A stretch of 64,000 bases of DNA from Straminergon stramineum (Eukaryota > Streptophyta > Bryopsida > Hypnales > Calliergonaceae): NCBI GenBank assembly GCA_963920665.1, contig OY987268.1:9550501-9614500 (forward strand), read 5' to 3'. A model generated the notes under the pieces. That model was given only the letters and a program-made list of their open reading frames with translations, had not been told where the DNA came from and made no database searches. The position numbers and the translations under genes are program-made. Shown one piece after another: positions 11,465 to 23,685 of the stretch. Every line of letters starts with the position of its first letter. Position 1 is the first letter of the stretch.

Positions 11465-13515
11465 ACAAGATATCATTCGATACGCAAGAATGCCTTACCT
11501 GGTTTGATGCCACTGGAACACCCTCAGCCACGCCTTCCGCCTCCTCCCTCGCGGGCTGCACTCCAGCCTTTTGCACAATGGAGTAGACATCCCCCTCTTG
11601 CTCGTCGCCATCACCCTCCTCCATAGCATCTGGAAGTTTTGCAGATGGGGACATTTCTTCTTCAGCTTCTGTGGTTGTGTTGCCAGTGACATCCAAGTCA
11701 ACATGCTCCTTGTTCTTCTGGACATCAGGAGTAACAACTTCGTCATTGTTGATGCCACCTGGAACGATGGTAGGCGATGCTTGAATGGAAGGGTCCACCG
11801 CCTTCAACATGGGCATAAGGAAATCTTTTTGGCCCACCTGCCACACCTCCTGGGAATGCGAGGTCAAGCCTGATGTTCCAACCACCTTTGTGGAGGAAGA
11901 AGGCTCCATGTTCTCATGCAAAACAGTTCCTTCCTTTGGCCCCCACTTCTCAAAGGCTTCCTTTAGCATGTCTTCTACTCGCTTGGTGGACGCTGTGACA
12001 TGTTCCCTAAGGCTCGAGAAAGAGCCTTCCAAATCACCAACACGGCTGCGAACTTCTTCAATCGCTCTCCCATAATCAGCAAGGCCTTTGCGCTTCTCCT
12101 CTGAAAGACGCTTCTGCTCTTTTGCTACTTTAGCGTCCACTTCTTCGTCAGTTGGAGACTGGTTCAGTAGCATGGTCTACATTCAACAACCAAAACAAGT
12201 CAATGAAGGGGAGGGAGTAATTTAGGGGAAGGAGAACATTGCAATTTAGAGAGAACTTACTTTGGCATGATTTTGGGCTAAGCAAGCCCAGAAGGACAAC
12301 ATTGACCTTCTTCGTGCAACATGAACTTACAATTCTGCATTGAACACATGTTAGTACTAATGTCATAACCGACGTCATCTGCACCATCTCCTTTGACATT
12401 CAAATGGTAATGAACTATTCAGGGACAAAAAATGTATAAGGAATGAACCATCCTCCATACTTACCAATCGTGAAACAACTTGTCTCTCAATGGCCTTCAC
12501 TTATGCTGATGTGGACACCTTACTGAAGGAGATTGAACGCATGTGGGCAGATCTCTGTTGTGCTGCTTCGGTGGAGCGCATGGCTACAAGCTTCTTCCAA
12601 TATGGGCCATGCACATCATCTGGTCTTTTTTGTTTTGCGTCAATCAACTGATTGATGCGAAACCGTGTAGTAATGAGGGTCTTTGTTATGATGGGTTGGA
12701 GGTACTTTTCGGTCACCCTCTCAGCATCCCCACACATTTGCCAATCTACAAGCCACACACATTCATTAACAATAGCTTCAATATTAGGCTCCCAAAACAT
12801 GGCATGCAATAGGGCGCATTTCAAGGATGGGATGTTTAATACAAGGAAATAGGCTAGGTCTGAGAAATTAGAAGACCTCAATGTGTGGGGCTAGTCCTAA
12901 ATTCTTAGAGACATTGACATCAGCCATAATATTTTCATTCATGTAAGGCTTCATGTGAACCTATACCACACAACATCCCCAAAGAACATCAAAGAAAGCT
13001 TAGAATTGAACATGGAAAGAAAGTTGTCCAATGCTCACCCGTGTACACTCTTCTGAACAAATTCCTTCGAAGACTTTTATCTTGGCCTTCCTAGCCACAA
13101 GAAGGGTCTAGGTCCTTTGCATACTTTTGGATGTCCTTATGGAAGGCATCCTTCATCGATCCCCAAGGCTGCCCTTCCACATCCAACTCAATGGGTTTCT
13201 TCATAGCACTACTCCCCACTTCTTTAAATTTCCCTTGGGAATGCAAGGCATCAATGATATCCTCCGTATTTCCCTCTAATTCATCACCATTGCCTGCTGT
13301 TCCATATCCGCGACTACACAAGGCACATTTCAAGTTTGTATGCAAGAAGATTGTAACACATATGCAACATGCTCACAAATGCCTTGCACAAAACTTTATA
13401 GAAAACCAAGGACACACGGTAGGCTTCAGGTCCTTCTGCAATTTATATAAGGTTAATCTAAAAGTTTAGGGCAATCTTTGTGGAGTCCCATCTCCATAGA
13501 ATCTATGTTAACTAT

Positions 13516-13660
13516 GACATCATTGAGAACATACGATGTCACGTTTGACGTCACTAAGAACATACAATGTCACGTTTGACATCACTGAGAACATACGATG
13601 TCACGTTTGACGTCACTCAGAACATACAATGTCACATTTGACGTCAATCCCAACACTTGA
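13516..13660. repeat. 31-bp tandem repeat inside the CACTA element
   Basis: Four or more units of 31 bp start at 13516, 13547, 13578, 13609 and 13640 (last partial). Each holds GACGTCACT, AGAACATAC and ATGTCACGTTT, with G/A differences between units. The core resembles the TGACGTC words near the element ends, so it may be an internal array of binding sites. It lies in an intron of the accessory gene. Confidence 0.88.
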
Positions 13661-16096
13661 TGATAATTTTGACAGTAATCACAATAGTGTCCGTCTGGAT
13701 TGACATCAATCACCACAACATGTTGACAAATTGTGCTACAGAAACTAAAAATACTCACAAACAAGGTCTAATAAACTCAAAGGACTCTTAGTACAAAGCA
13801 TTCCATGTCTAACTTTCACTTGAATCTTTAAGTTCTGTAGCGCTATCTGCATTTAACCTGTTTCCACCATCTAGGTCAATGCACAAAAATCACGGCATAA
13901 ACATCTTGACGTCGTGCATAATGCAAACGTGTTGACGGTGACATCAACAATGACAGCCTGCCTTACGAAAAACGGAAAAACACAAATAAATAAGAACATC
14001 GAGGGAAACAAAACCTTCACCTCCATGACTGCTCCTTTGGGGCTTCGCTTTCCTCGCACTCCTCAGCGGTAGGGTCAACGTCTTCATCGTCCTCCGAATC
14101 GACGACAACCACCTTCTTCTTTTTGGAGGGCGGTGCAGCTTGCCATGCAGCTGCCTTCCCTTTTCCAACCAAACGGCGACCATCCTCCCGAGCCTTGGAC
14201 TTGTGCTCTCCCTCGCCACGCATGCGCATCACCGGTGAGGTTGGCGGCACCTCCTCCAATGAGGGGCTCTCACGGAGCGGCGCATCCTTCCGCTTCCTAT
14301 GTCTGTACGGGAGCTTCGGCATCGCAGGAGGGGGCTCTCTCCACTGCACGAAGAACTCTCCCACCTAGGTCCACCCACAAGCACAATCAAATTAATACAT
14401 GTGAAGGAGGAAGGAGCAACCACGTCCATAAACAAGAGCAAAGGACTCGGGTTAGAAATCAGACACAGACTCAAGCAAGGAAGGGGAAGTAGTCACGGTG
14501 TCATGGGAGGTTGGAGCGACCTTGATGGGTTTAGGGTATGAGTTCAGGAACCCCCACAGTAGGCCATGGCGGCAAGGTCACCTGCATTGCGACTGAAGAA
14601 TGCACCCTCCTCTTTCATCAATTCAAAGCAACATCGCCAAACAAGAAAATAAAATCAAAGAACCCCACCAAGAAATCAACAAATTTCAAATTACCTGAAT
14701 GATCATTGAAGAGCTAACGCCGCCCCTTGTGCCCTGAAATTGAAGACATGATGGTTCCAAAGAACGAGGAAACGACAGCGCAAATGGAGCACGTCGGAGG
14801 AAACGAAGAAATGACGGCAAGCAAACATGATGCCCAAGTATTACCCGGGTCTTATGGCTATACCCTCTGTACAGTAGGGAGATACCTGGTAGAGGCCCGG
14901 CCGGGGCTACACTGCAGCTGCGATGGCAAGCGTCCGATGGCCATGGCGCAATGGCCGACGTCGTTGTGCTCCTGCTGGGTCGAAATCCCCCCCCCCACGC
15001 AGCCCAAATCTTGAACACAAACTCTAAGTGCAGAATGAAAATATGTACACGATGAAGGCAATTAGAAATGGGTTTACATTCACCTGCTTGGAGGGTGGGT
15101 TCGGTTCACTGAGCTGAACAACAGCCGTTGCGCTAGGGTTTGGGAGTAACTAGTGGCGTGAACTCCGCCGAAGGAAGCCTTCATCAGTGGACTCCGCCGA
15201 ATGCTTGATCGCACTCTTCCTTGGAGGCATTTTTGCACTCCCAGAATTCAGATTTGTGAGAACTGCCGCTGCCTCGGAGTCCTCCCAATCCACTGACTGC
15301 GCCTCTGGAGATGAATCTGCAAATCGAACAACCCTAGCACGCGGTGAAAGCATAGGCAATAATGCCATATTGGTGAGTTTTTTCATTCACCACAGTGATT
15401 GCAAGTAGATTCTTGCGAAATGGTCAGACGAACCCTATCCACCCTACTACCGCACCTTCTACAGTGTTCTTGCTTCATCATGAAGTAGGAGACACGTGGG
15501 ACATTCTCAGCTCTTTTAGTACGGAGCACTGTTCAACATGACATCCACGGTGACATTATCTTTGACATGCTACCTTGTCAATGTACCTACAATAGGATTG
15601 AGCATGTTGAGGTTATAATTGGCTTCTGAAATTGATGGAAATGCAAGCCCAATGTGGGAGCAAGACTGAATTTCTGTTGTTTGGGTTGACATGTGGTATG
15701 TAAAGGTAACAAGGAGGCCTTCATGTACCTTAGGGTTTAGGGCTACTGTAATCTTTAAGCCTGATCCAAAGACGTTAAATGCATGCAATTCAAGAACTTG
15801 TGACAAGCCCCGACCCACAACTCAAATGACGGTGCAACTTAGTGAGGCCTTGTTATGAATTCCCTAGTCTCATTAGCATGTTCTCCAAGACGTCACTTTG
15901 AACGTCGAATGTCACTATGAACATTTCTTCTAACATCTTCTTTGACATGCTAGTCCAAAGTTAGCAACAACTCTGTTGTGATGGTTCACTTATATTGCTT
16001 ATGTGTTTCCAACTTGGGCTTTTAGTTATTGCAGGTTGTTCTTCACTAATATGCAAGGGTTGTGACCACAAACAAAATTGCGGGTGTGAGGACAAC

Positions 16097-19000
16097 ATGC
16101 CACGGCCTAGGGCAAATCCAAATCCTCTAAGCCGTCGCACAACCATCCGCATTACTGAGGATAGGTGCACGCTGAGGCATATACCCGTGGGTGACTTGAT
16201 ATTGTAGACTGAGCTGCGAGTGGCTACCGAAAAGCATGTACGGTCCTTCAGGTGTTCGTGTCGAGATTGCAAAGGTGGACGCCGAAAATCCATACAAATC
16301 ATCCAGCAGCACCATGCGGCCATGGGTCGAGATCCCTTTCTAAAAAAGTCGCTCCTAGGGGGGGACCCCTTACATGGCTATCCACGTAGCAACATGTGGG
16401 TTGAAGATGTTGCCTACGACGACGACGTCATTGAAAACATGGATACTAGCAATGCAGCTGACTTCAATATTGATGTTGAAGATGACATCAGAGAAAACAT
16501 TCCTGAGGATCAAGGTCTAGGGGAGTTGGATGACTATCACGAAGTGCAAAGACAAGTTATGGAAGCATTAGATCGAGGAGATGCATTGCATGAGGAGGCT
16601 GAGGGCTCCAGGGAGGTAGGCGATGAAGAGGACGCTGCCGATGATACTATGGATGGATTAGAGGATTTGTACGTTGAAGCTACAACCCCATTATATCTGG
16701 ATTCAAGAACAAGTGTTGTGTTGGCAACAATCATCATTATGAATATGTGCATGGTGTTCCGCGTGAGCAACAAATTCAGTGATGAATTGTTCCACTTCTT
16801 GTCCACAGATTTACTTCCGTCTGGGAACAAGCTTCCTCAAACCCATTATGCTGCACGGAAGAGCATACGCCGATTGGGATTGCACTATAACAATGTGCAT
16901 GCTTGTCCTCAAGGCTGTATTTTGTATGAAGATGGATATCAAGTATTGGAGAGCTGCCCAAAGTGTGCAAGCTCACGATGGATGGATGGGAGTAATAGAA
17001 TCCCAGCCAAGGTTATCAGACATTTTCCCCTCATTCCAAGGCGAAAACGAATGTGGAGGTCGTCTGAGATAGCACGCATGCTGACAGGCTATACAAAACA
17101 TGTTAGCAGCGACGGCGTGATGCGCTCCGTTGTAGACAATCCAGCATGGAAGCACATCGACAGTGATGTTGCATTTGGCAACTTTCGATCTGAAGATCGT
17201 AACTTGCGGCTTGCGTTAGCTCTAGATGGTGTGAATCCATTCAAGTTGAACAATACCAATTGGTCAACATGGCCAATTCTTATATTGATATACAACCTTG
17301 AGCCTTGGTTTGTCACCAAAAAATTCTTCATTTCATTGTGCATTTTGATTTCGGGAAAGCACTCGCCTTCTTCTACTAGTCTTGATGTATTCATACGTCC
17401 CTTATTGAGGGAGCTCCAACAATTGTGGGTCGGTGTGCCAACGCTTGATTTTTCACAACCGCAAGGGAATCGTTCTTTCAACTTGCATGCCATACTGATG
17501 TGGACCATCTCTGCCTTTCCAACATATGGTTTGATTTCCAGCTTGTGTTGCAAGGGGTACAAGGGATGCCCTCATTGTGGACCAGATACCGATGTAAGAA
17601 TGGCCCGGATAGGAGATGTTCTTGCAAACTGAAGAACAAGGGGATCAAAGATAGTATATGGTGGCATACGTCGATATTTGCCACGGCATCACCCATATCA
17701 GAGGAATTTGAGATTCAATGGAAAAGTTGAGCACCGCGGCATGCCTAAAGTACAAACCGGACAAGATATCATTCGATACACAGCATGGCAACAATCATAC
17801 TTGGATGTTGGAGGGAAGGAAAATGGACCAGATGACCCAGTGCATGTGACGGGGGTAAAATGTTTGTGTGCATTGTTTGAGTTGGATTACTGGGAGGTGA
17901 GGTCCTTTTCTTTTCTCACGTTTCATAATGATTTGATTCCACATTGTCACTAGAAACATCAGGCATAACACAGAAAAACATGTCAGTGATTTATGTGTCC
18001 ATGTTGATGTCATAGTGAACGTGAACTCGTCAAGTAAAATGTCATTTTCAATAGACTGACGGCAGCTTCAAAACCAGAACTTCTTGGGTCAAAGTATGAG
18101 TTTAAGCATGCATAGCTACCTTGCAAAGCCTAGTTTTGCTTCCAAAGGTTGTTGACGTGGAGGAAAATTATTTTGATACGTGGAGTTGATCTTCCAATTT
18201 CAACCTTATTTTTTCCATTAATTGGACTTCCGTTGTTTTTGCAGCATTTATTGGAGCGACACATTTTGGATCCCATGCATTGCGAGAAAAACCTTTGTGA
18301 GAACATTGTGAAGACATTGTTGGGAATGAAAGATAGTCCGGGTAGCCGAGTGGATGCTGAAGATTTGGGTATCCGTCAAGAAATTTGGCTTCAACCTCCA
18401 CGGCGGCAACAAGACGAGTATTATATGCCACAAGCCCCATTTGTACTGAATCCAAATGAACGAAAAGAGTTTGTTTCTATTATTTCAAATATTCGAACAC
18501 CTTCTAGATATGTGGGTAGCATTCACAAGCGCTTGGAAGATGGTAAATTACATTATATGAAAACACATGATTACCATGTGTTGATGCAATAGGTGAGTGG
18601 GCATTCAACCTTTAACTTGAACTACATGATTCAATGACCAATTCTATAGACTTCACATTCAATATAATGGGATATAGTAATCTGCATCTTGCGCCAGGTT
18701 GTCTGATGTCAACAAAGAGGGTAGCTGGCGTTGCATGTGATGTCTATGAACACAAAGTATTTGACATGTTAAAGGATAGCTTGTTTCCTGACATGTCTTG
18801 AGGATCAACTTACCTTAATTGAGGTATGATTAGCTGCACCTACATTGCTTGCTTCTATGATTCCATATGACCAGTAATGAGCCCTGACATGCTAACATGT
18901 CAACATGTTGTATAGGTCCTCCCAGTGGCCATCCGAAATGTATTGGATGAGAGTGTGCGCTTGGCCATAATCAAAATCAGCAGGGTGTTTCAAAGACTTT

Positions 19001-20627
19001 GTGCAAAAGAGGTGCGATTGGCGGATGAACATGACATGATGCAAGATGTCATAATGGCAATGTGTGTTCTTGAAAAGGAATTTCCAACAACGTTTCTAAA
19101 CATCATGACGCATTTGCCCTTGCATTTGGTACAACAATTGTTCACGTGCGGCCCAGTGCATTGTCGTTGGATGTATCCTATTGAATGATACATGAAAACC
19201 TTGAAGGATTATGTTCGGACTTTTGCACATCCAGAGGGTAGCATAGCCGAGGGATATCGAATGGATGATACTCTTGGATTTTGTACAGAGTACATGCGTC
19301 AGTATCAAGGCACAGTGTATCGAGTATGGGATCCATAAGAAGAAGCAATCATGACAGATGAGATCTTGCGATCAAATTCCCAACGCAAGCGAAAGATGTC
19401 TGATCAGTTTCGTGAGTACGCGCATGCATTTGTTCTTGACAATGCAATGTGCTTGGAGCAATGGCGTGAGTGAGTTCCAAAACCCTGAAGTTCTTGTGAT
19501 TTTCTTAGTTGAAGTACTCTCATTTTCTGAGGCAGTTCTATCGTGTCTCATTACATGCAACGTAGATTTCGATGTTACATAGTGCATTCTATGTTTCATC
19601 AAATGTTTGTGAGAATGCTTTTAGTGCCCCAATCAACACATCTATGTCAAAGTAGACGTCATCCGCTACATGTTCATGTTCCAATTGATGTCCATGAAGA
19701 CGAATTTTGCATTTGAAATGACAATGCTCTTGCATGTAGGTTGAGAACTTATTCTCAGTATAACTGTTTGTCTTATTGGGCAAGGAGTATTCCACAGCAA
19801 GGGGATGTCGATGGGAAGAGCGAGAGGCATATCGGAGACAATTTCAACGTCGACATCCATCAGCAACAGTGTGGTACCCAGCCGACCTCTTTGATTTGCC
19901 ACCTTTTGCATCGTGGTTGACAAGACGCGTGCAAACTCTACAAGATGAGGGTGAGCATGTGGACGACGATGTTGTGCAATACTCGCAGCCTCCAGAACGA
20001 TATGCGGTGGCCCATCGTCAAATGCATGCTTTTGGCATGCATTTCCGTGTCCGCAGCGTAGAAGGAGGCCTTGTCACATGCGATTCCTGTATTGTGGCAT
20101 CATTCATAAGTCAACTTCGTTGGGGGCTTCGCAACAGGAGGCCTATTGAGAGAACGGATGATTATGTGGGCTACATTGAAGAAATTCTGGAGTTGGACTA
20201 CCAGAACCCTTGCACCACTATATTGGTATGTAATTGGGTTCAAGGAATGTGTGACGTTCGCTTTCCTCATGTGCAAAGGGATCGATATGGCTTCACCATA
20301 GCCAATTTCAACCACATGGATGGCAATGTGCATGCCAACTCTTTTGCATCTCCCTTGCATTGTCAACAAGTATCTTTCTCTGATGATCAACATAGGCCTG
20401 GATGGAAAATAGTATGTCGCACGGATGTAAGGGGTAGACGTGGACAAATTGTAGTCAACCAAGCCATTCCTTCTATGATTGATGTGGGAAACGATGCAGA
20501 TTTTGATGGTTTGCAACCCGAAATGCTTGAGTTAGAGCCGGTGAGGGAAGCCACAAGTGAGGGTGGAATGTACATACCACCCATAGCAGAGGCTCCAAGG
20601 CAAGAAGAACCAGAAGCAACACAGTAA
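16097..20627 (+). pseudogene. CACTA transposase TNPD (tnp2 family), inactivated by stop codons
   Basis: Catalytic transposase of the CACTA element. From about 16097 the frame gives a Cys-containing RCSCRDCKGG segment, an acidic stretch, then the tnp2 domain: LPSGNKLP, HACPQGCILY, CPKCASSRW, RIPAKVIRHFPLIPR, GVNPF, STWPILILIYNLEPW, GCPHCGPDTDVR, VYGGIRRYLPRHHPY. Later exons are about 18243-18592 (HILDPMHCEKNLCENIVKTLL), 18916-19478 (VLPVAIR, WMYPIE, YMKTLKDYVR, EGSIAEGY) and about 19776-20627 (C-terminal domain with RDRYGF and PGWKIV). In-frame stops: TAG 16205, TGA 17630, TAG 18590, TGA 19186, TAA 19336. I see no frameshift. The family consensus expects Gln or Arg at several of these positions, so each stop fits one C-to-T change. 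It cannot make a full transposase. Confidence 0.9.
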
Positions 20628-21559
20628 GAATTGTGACAGTGTTTTGCGACAGTGGCGGTGCTGTAGTAAGTGATGTCTATTGTGACGCAGGCAAAACATT
20701 ACTTTAGATACTCATTTGCGTCCATTTGAACGTTACTTAGAACGTTGAAGTGACGTCTTAATTAGCAAGGAAACGTACATTTTGGCAATTACCCTAATAG
20801 ATACAATTAGTTTGAAGTACAAATATTTCTAGATTTTGAACTCAAATGTTGTCATGCCTAAACTACATATATTAGGAAATTAAATGATATGTTCCTAAGG
20901 CCTTATTTTATAGGTTATCCACCAAAGCACCTCAATTGTCTTTTTCTTAAATAAAACCTTCTTCATTATCATATGTTGCATTCCCTAATCCTTCGAAGGA
21001 TATCATAACATTATAACTTGAAGCAAGAATTGACTGAGAAACATCCATAGAATTGTCTCATTCTAAGAAAGAGAACTTAGAAAACAAATTTATTAGAACA
21101 TGAACAAGCCTTCCAAAGAAGGAGGTTTATTTTGTGGAGCTCAAAACGCTGTGCATACCACTAGTGACTTTCAAAAAGTGCATGTATAGAATATGGAGCA
21201 CAAATGAGAGACTTTATTTTGCATTGGTCTGGAGTATCCCAAAATTTCAGGACCAAATTTCCTTCCATATTTCTTAAGCATTGTGAACTTAAAAGATGCT
21301 AGTAAAAAAATTGCAAAGAAAAATAAGTCATATCTTGTCCAATAAATCATTGAAATATATATTGTAATGGTTAAAATAGCAATCTCACTAAGTTGTGTCT
21401 AAAACAAAACTCTAAATCCAACTCAGAAATTGGAAACCAAAATGTCACAATTCGGTTCATTAGTGTTAATATAAATGTTTTACTGGCATGAACTTCTATG
21501 AAAGTAGGTTGGGTCTTTCAACTCCATGAAAACAAAGAAGGGTGCATTGTACCCCAAAA
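20628..21559. other. CACTA interior downstream of TNPD
   Basis: AT-rich DNA after the transposase stop, without a supported gene. It probably contains the transposase 3' untranslated region. Confidence 0.4.
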
Positions 21560-21828
21560 AATTGGACATAGAAAAAAAAATTGGAAATAGAAAAAAAAGA
21601 TTGGAAATAGAAAAAAAAATTGGAAATAGTCAAAAGAATTGGAAATAGAAAAAAAAATTGGAAATAGAAAAAAAATTGGAAATAGAAAAAAAACTGGAAA
21701 TAGAAAAAAAAATTGGAAATAGAAAAAAAATTGGAAATAGAAAAAAAACTGGAAATAGAAAAAAAAATTGGAAATAGAAAAAAAATTAGAAATAGAAAAA
21801 GAATTGGAAATAGAAAAAAAAATTGGGT
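21560..21828. repeat. Minisatellite of TTGGAAATAGAAAAAAAA units
   Basis: About 15 head-to-tail units of 17-18 bp (TTGGAAATAG followed by a variable A run) fill this stretch of the CACTA interior. Length differences lie in the A tract, as expected from slippage. The long minus-strand reading frames here, rich in Phe and Tyr, are only the translation of the repeat. Confidence 0.93.
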
Positions 21829-22992
21829 CCAACCTTCCTCCAAAAAATGTTTTCATGACCGAAATACATTTGGTTAGTGCAAGATACGTTTGGATATATT
21901 TGTATAGAAATTTGTGACCACTTTTTGAAATATTCCAATTTGGTACACTGAATAAAACAAATGTACTCTTTATCATATTTGTTTTTCATGCTCGTTTGAA
22001 ATTCAAATCTCCTATCTTATTAGAAATTGGATGTGTGATTTAGTGATTGTAATAAGCTTTCTAAAATTGGGAATTACCTTTTTATAATTTTCTTTAATTT
22101 TAAGAATTCATTTCTCTAAAAAAATTTTGAATTAAGTTGGAGGTCTTAGGAGATTTTTAGGTGAGCAGATTGAATTATTTTGTGAATAGTTAGGAATACA
22201 ATTCCACAAAATTGAAAATTTCATTTAAATAATAGCAAGAAGGAAAAATGACCCTTTCTTCCTAAAAAAACCCTATGCATCACTTTGAAAATGGAAATAA
22301 TGTGAAAAGCATGTGCAATTCTTACTATGCATTATTTTAAAGTTTCCATGAGTGATTTATGGGAACTATAACAATCTAGAGTTTTACTTCAATCAAGAAT
22401 ATTTTATTAATTTATGGTTAAATTTCGACGTATTTTTCCATTAAAATTTTATAAAAAATTCTCATTCCACTTACTAAAAGAATTTTTTTTAATATTTTGT
22501 ATTCAATTTTTTTAAACCCTATCTATTTTTCCTAAACTTTCCGAGCTAGAAATGAGCCATATTATTTTCCTACTCCATGAAAAAATGCTCAATCCATCCC
22601 TACTAGTTTTTTGGCTCCCTACCAAAACACCTACTCGTCCCTTCAATTTTTTACTTGGGGTCAGTGTTCTGCCTTAGGTCTCTATAGTGAATGTACTCTG
22701 CCCGTACTGAAAACAGTCCCTGTGGCTGACGTGGCAACTACATGTTTTTGGTGATGTTCAAAATCTAACGTGTACTGCTATCTTCGACGTTAAGAATGAC
22801 GTTCATGTTAGTTCAACCATGTTTACGTTCACTTGGTTTCAGGGACCTGTTTTAGGAAACATTAGTGCAAATTTCGACTACTAGGCCCGTTAGACAGAAA
22901 ACGCAGATGTTAGGTAGAAAACGCGTTGACGTCAAGAAAAACAAGGTATGTTTTCTGTATAACGTAACCAAAAACGCGGTTTTCTTATAGTG

Positions 22993-23685
22993 ATCACATT
23001 GGAATCCTTCAACGACATTGAAAATAATGTGTTTATGATCTTGTCTTTTGCGATTATGAAAAATCTGTTACGTAGTAAACTAAGACATCAAAATTATATT
23101 CAGAATGTACACTCTATTGTTTGTACGCAGGAAAGCTTCAACAGATTGTGAGTGTGGACGATCATGGAACTAGATTGGGGCAAGGGAATCCAGCCGTTGT
23201 GGGATGACATGTGTGCTTCTACACTATAACCCCTTTGTAAACCTCACGCACGGAGATAGAAGGAAATAGGACCTATTACCACGAAAATATGTAAAGATAT
23301 CCACATATGTACTAGTGACTACAGTTTAGGATCCAAATAGAAAGGAAATGTCCCAAAAATACAATATTTGTACTATCAATTGCTATCTCGAGAGGACTTA
23401 GTGTGAGCATCATCTGGAGATCTCCAGATGGTAGTCTCTAACTAGAAATTACTGTACATATCATTTGGAGATCTCTAGATGACAAAGAATGAACATCCCA
23501 CTCCATACGTGATTAACGTATCTCCCAAGCACTATGTAATTGATTAAATTAGAAGTCTAGAATAAAAATAGAAAATTTTGAATATACGGCATGCTAGTAC
23601 GCGTTATCTCCACTATCATTTGGAGATCTCTATATGACTTGTTGGTAGTTTACGAAAATTCTGACTAGCCTCAATCACTTGATGC
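22993..23685. other. Junction between the CACTA element and the palindrome-rich block
   Basis: After the CACTA target duplication comes about 0.7 kb with no certain gene. It holds the first three copies of the 20-bp palindrome (23411, 23462, 23617). A short possible exon follows GTACGCAG at about 23130, but its coding status is unproven. Confidence 0.4.

Larger units (their letters stand above)
11014..15368 (-). pseudogene. CACTA accessory gene (TNPA-like / plant En-Spm transposase type), degraded
   Basis: Multi-exon minus-strand gene inside the CACTA element, divergent from TNPD. Likely exons: about 15150-15368 (ATG at 15368, basic and Ser-rich); about 14032-14367 (WREPPP, basic PYRHRKRKD, then PPSKKKKVVVVDSEDDED, a nuclear-localisation-like and acidic patch); about 13040-13320; one or more in 12501-12970 (WQMCGDAERVTEKYL and YWKKLVAMRSTEAAQQRS, resembling the En/Spm accessory-protein domain); 11499-12176 (strong coiled coil, EEVRSRVGDLE); and 11014-11223 (basic, SSSRPRRVRRTS). 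One in-frame TAG (after DPSCG in the 13.1-kb exon) fits a CAG-to-TAG change. In this superfamily the second protein binds subterminal repeats. Exon borders are tentative. Confidence 0.55.
9654..22992 (+). mobile_element. Complete CACTA (En/Spm) DNA transposon, 13.3 kb
   Basis: Both ends carry the inverted terminus CACTATAAGAAAAC (9654-9667 and inverse at 22979-22992). ATC lies outside each end (9651-9653 and 22993-22995), the 3-bp duplication typical of CACTA insertion. The subterminal regions share GACGTCAAGAAAAAC-like and TGACGTGGA-like short repeats, the expected transposase-binding zone. Inside are a TNPD-type transposase gene on the plus strand and a divergently oriented accessory gene on the minus strand, starting from a shared region near 15.4-16.1 kb. 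Both are broken by stops, so the element is full-length but not autonomous now. It also contains a 31-bp tandem array, an A-rich minisatellite and a misplaced piece of its own transposase. Confidence 0.93.

Noticed and set aside
21496..21976. Long minus-strand ORFs rich in Phe, Tyr and Gln
   Set aside because: They are the translation of the A-rich minisatellite and have no other content.
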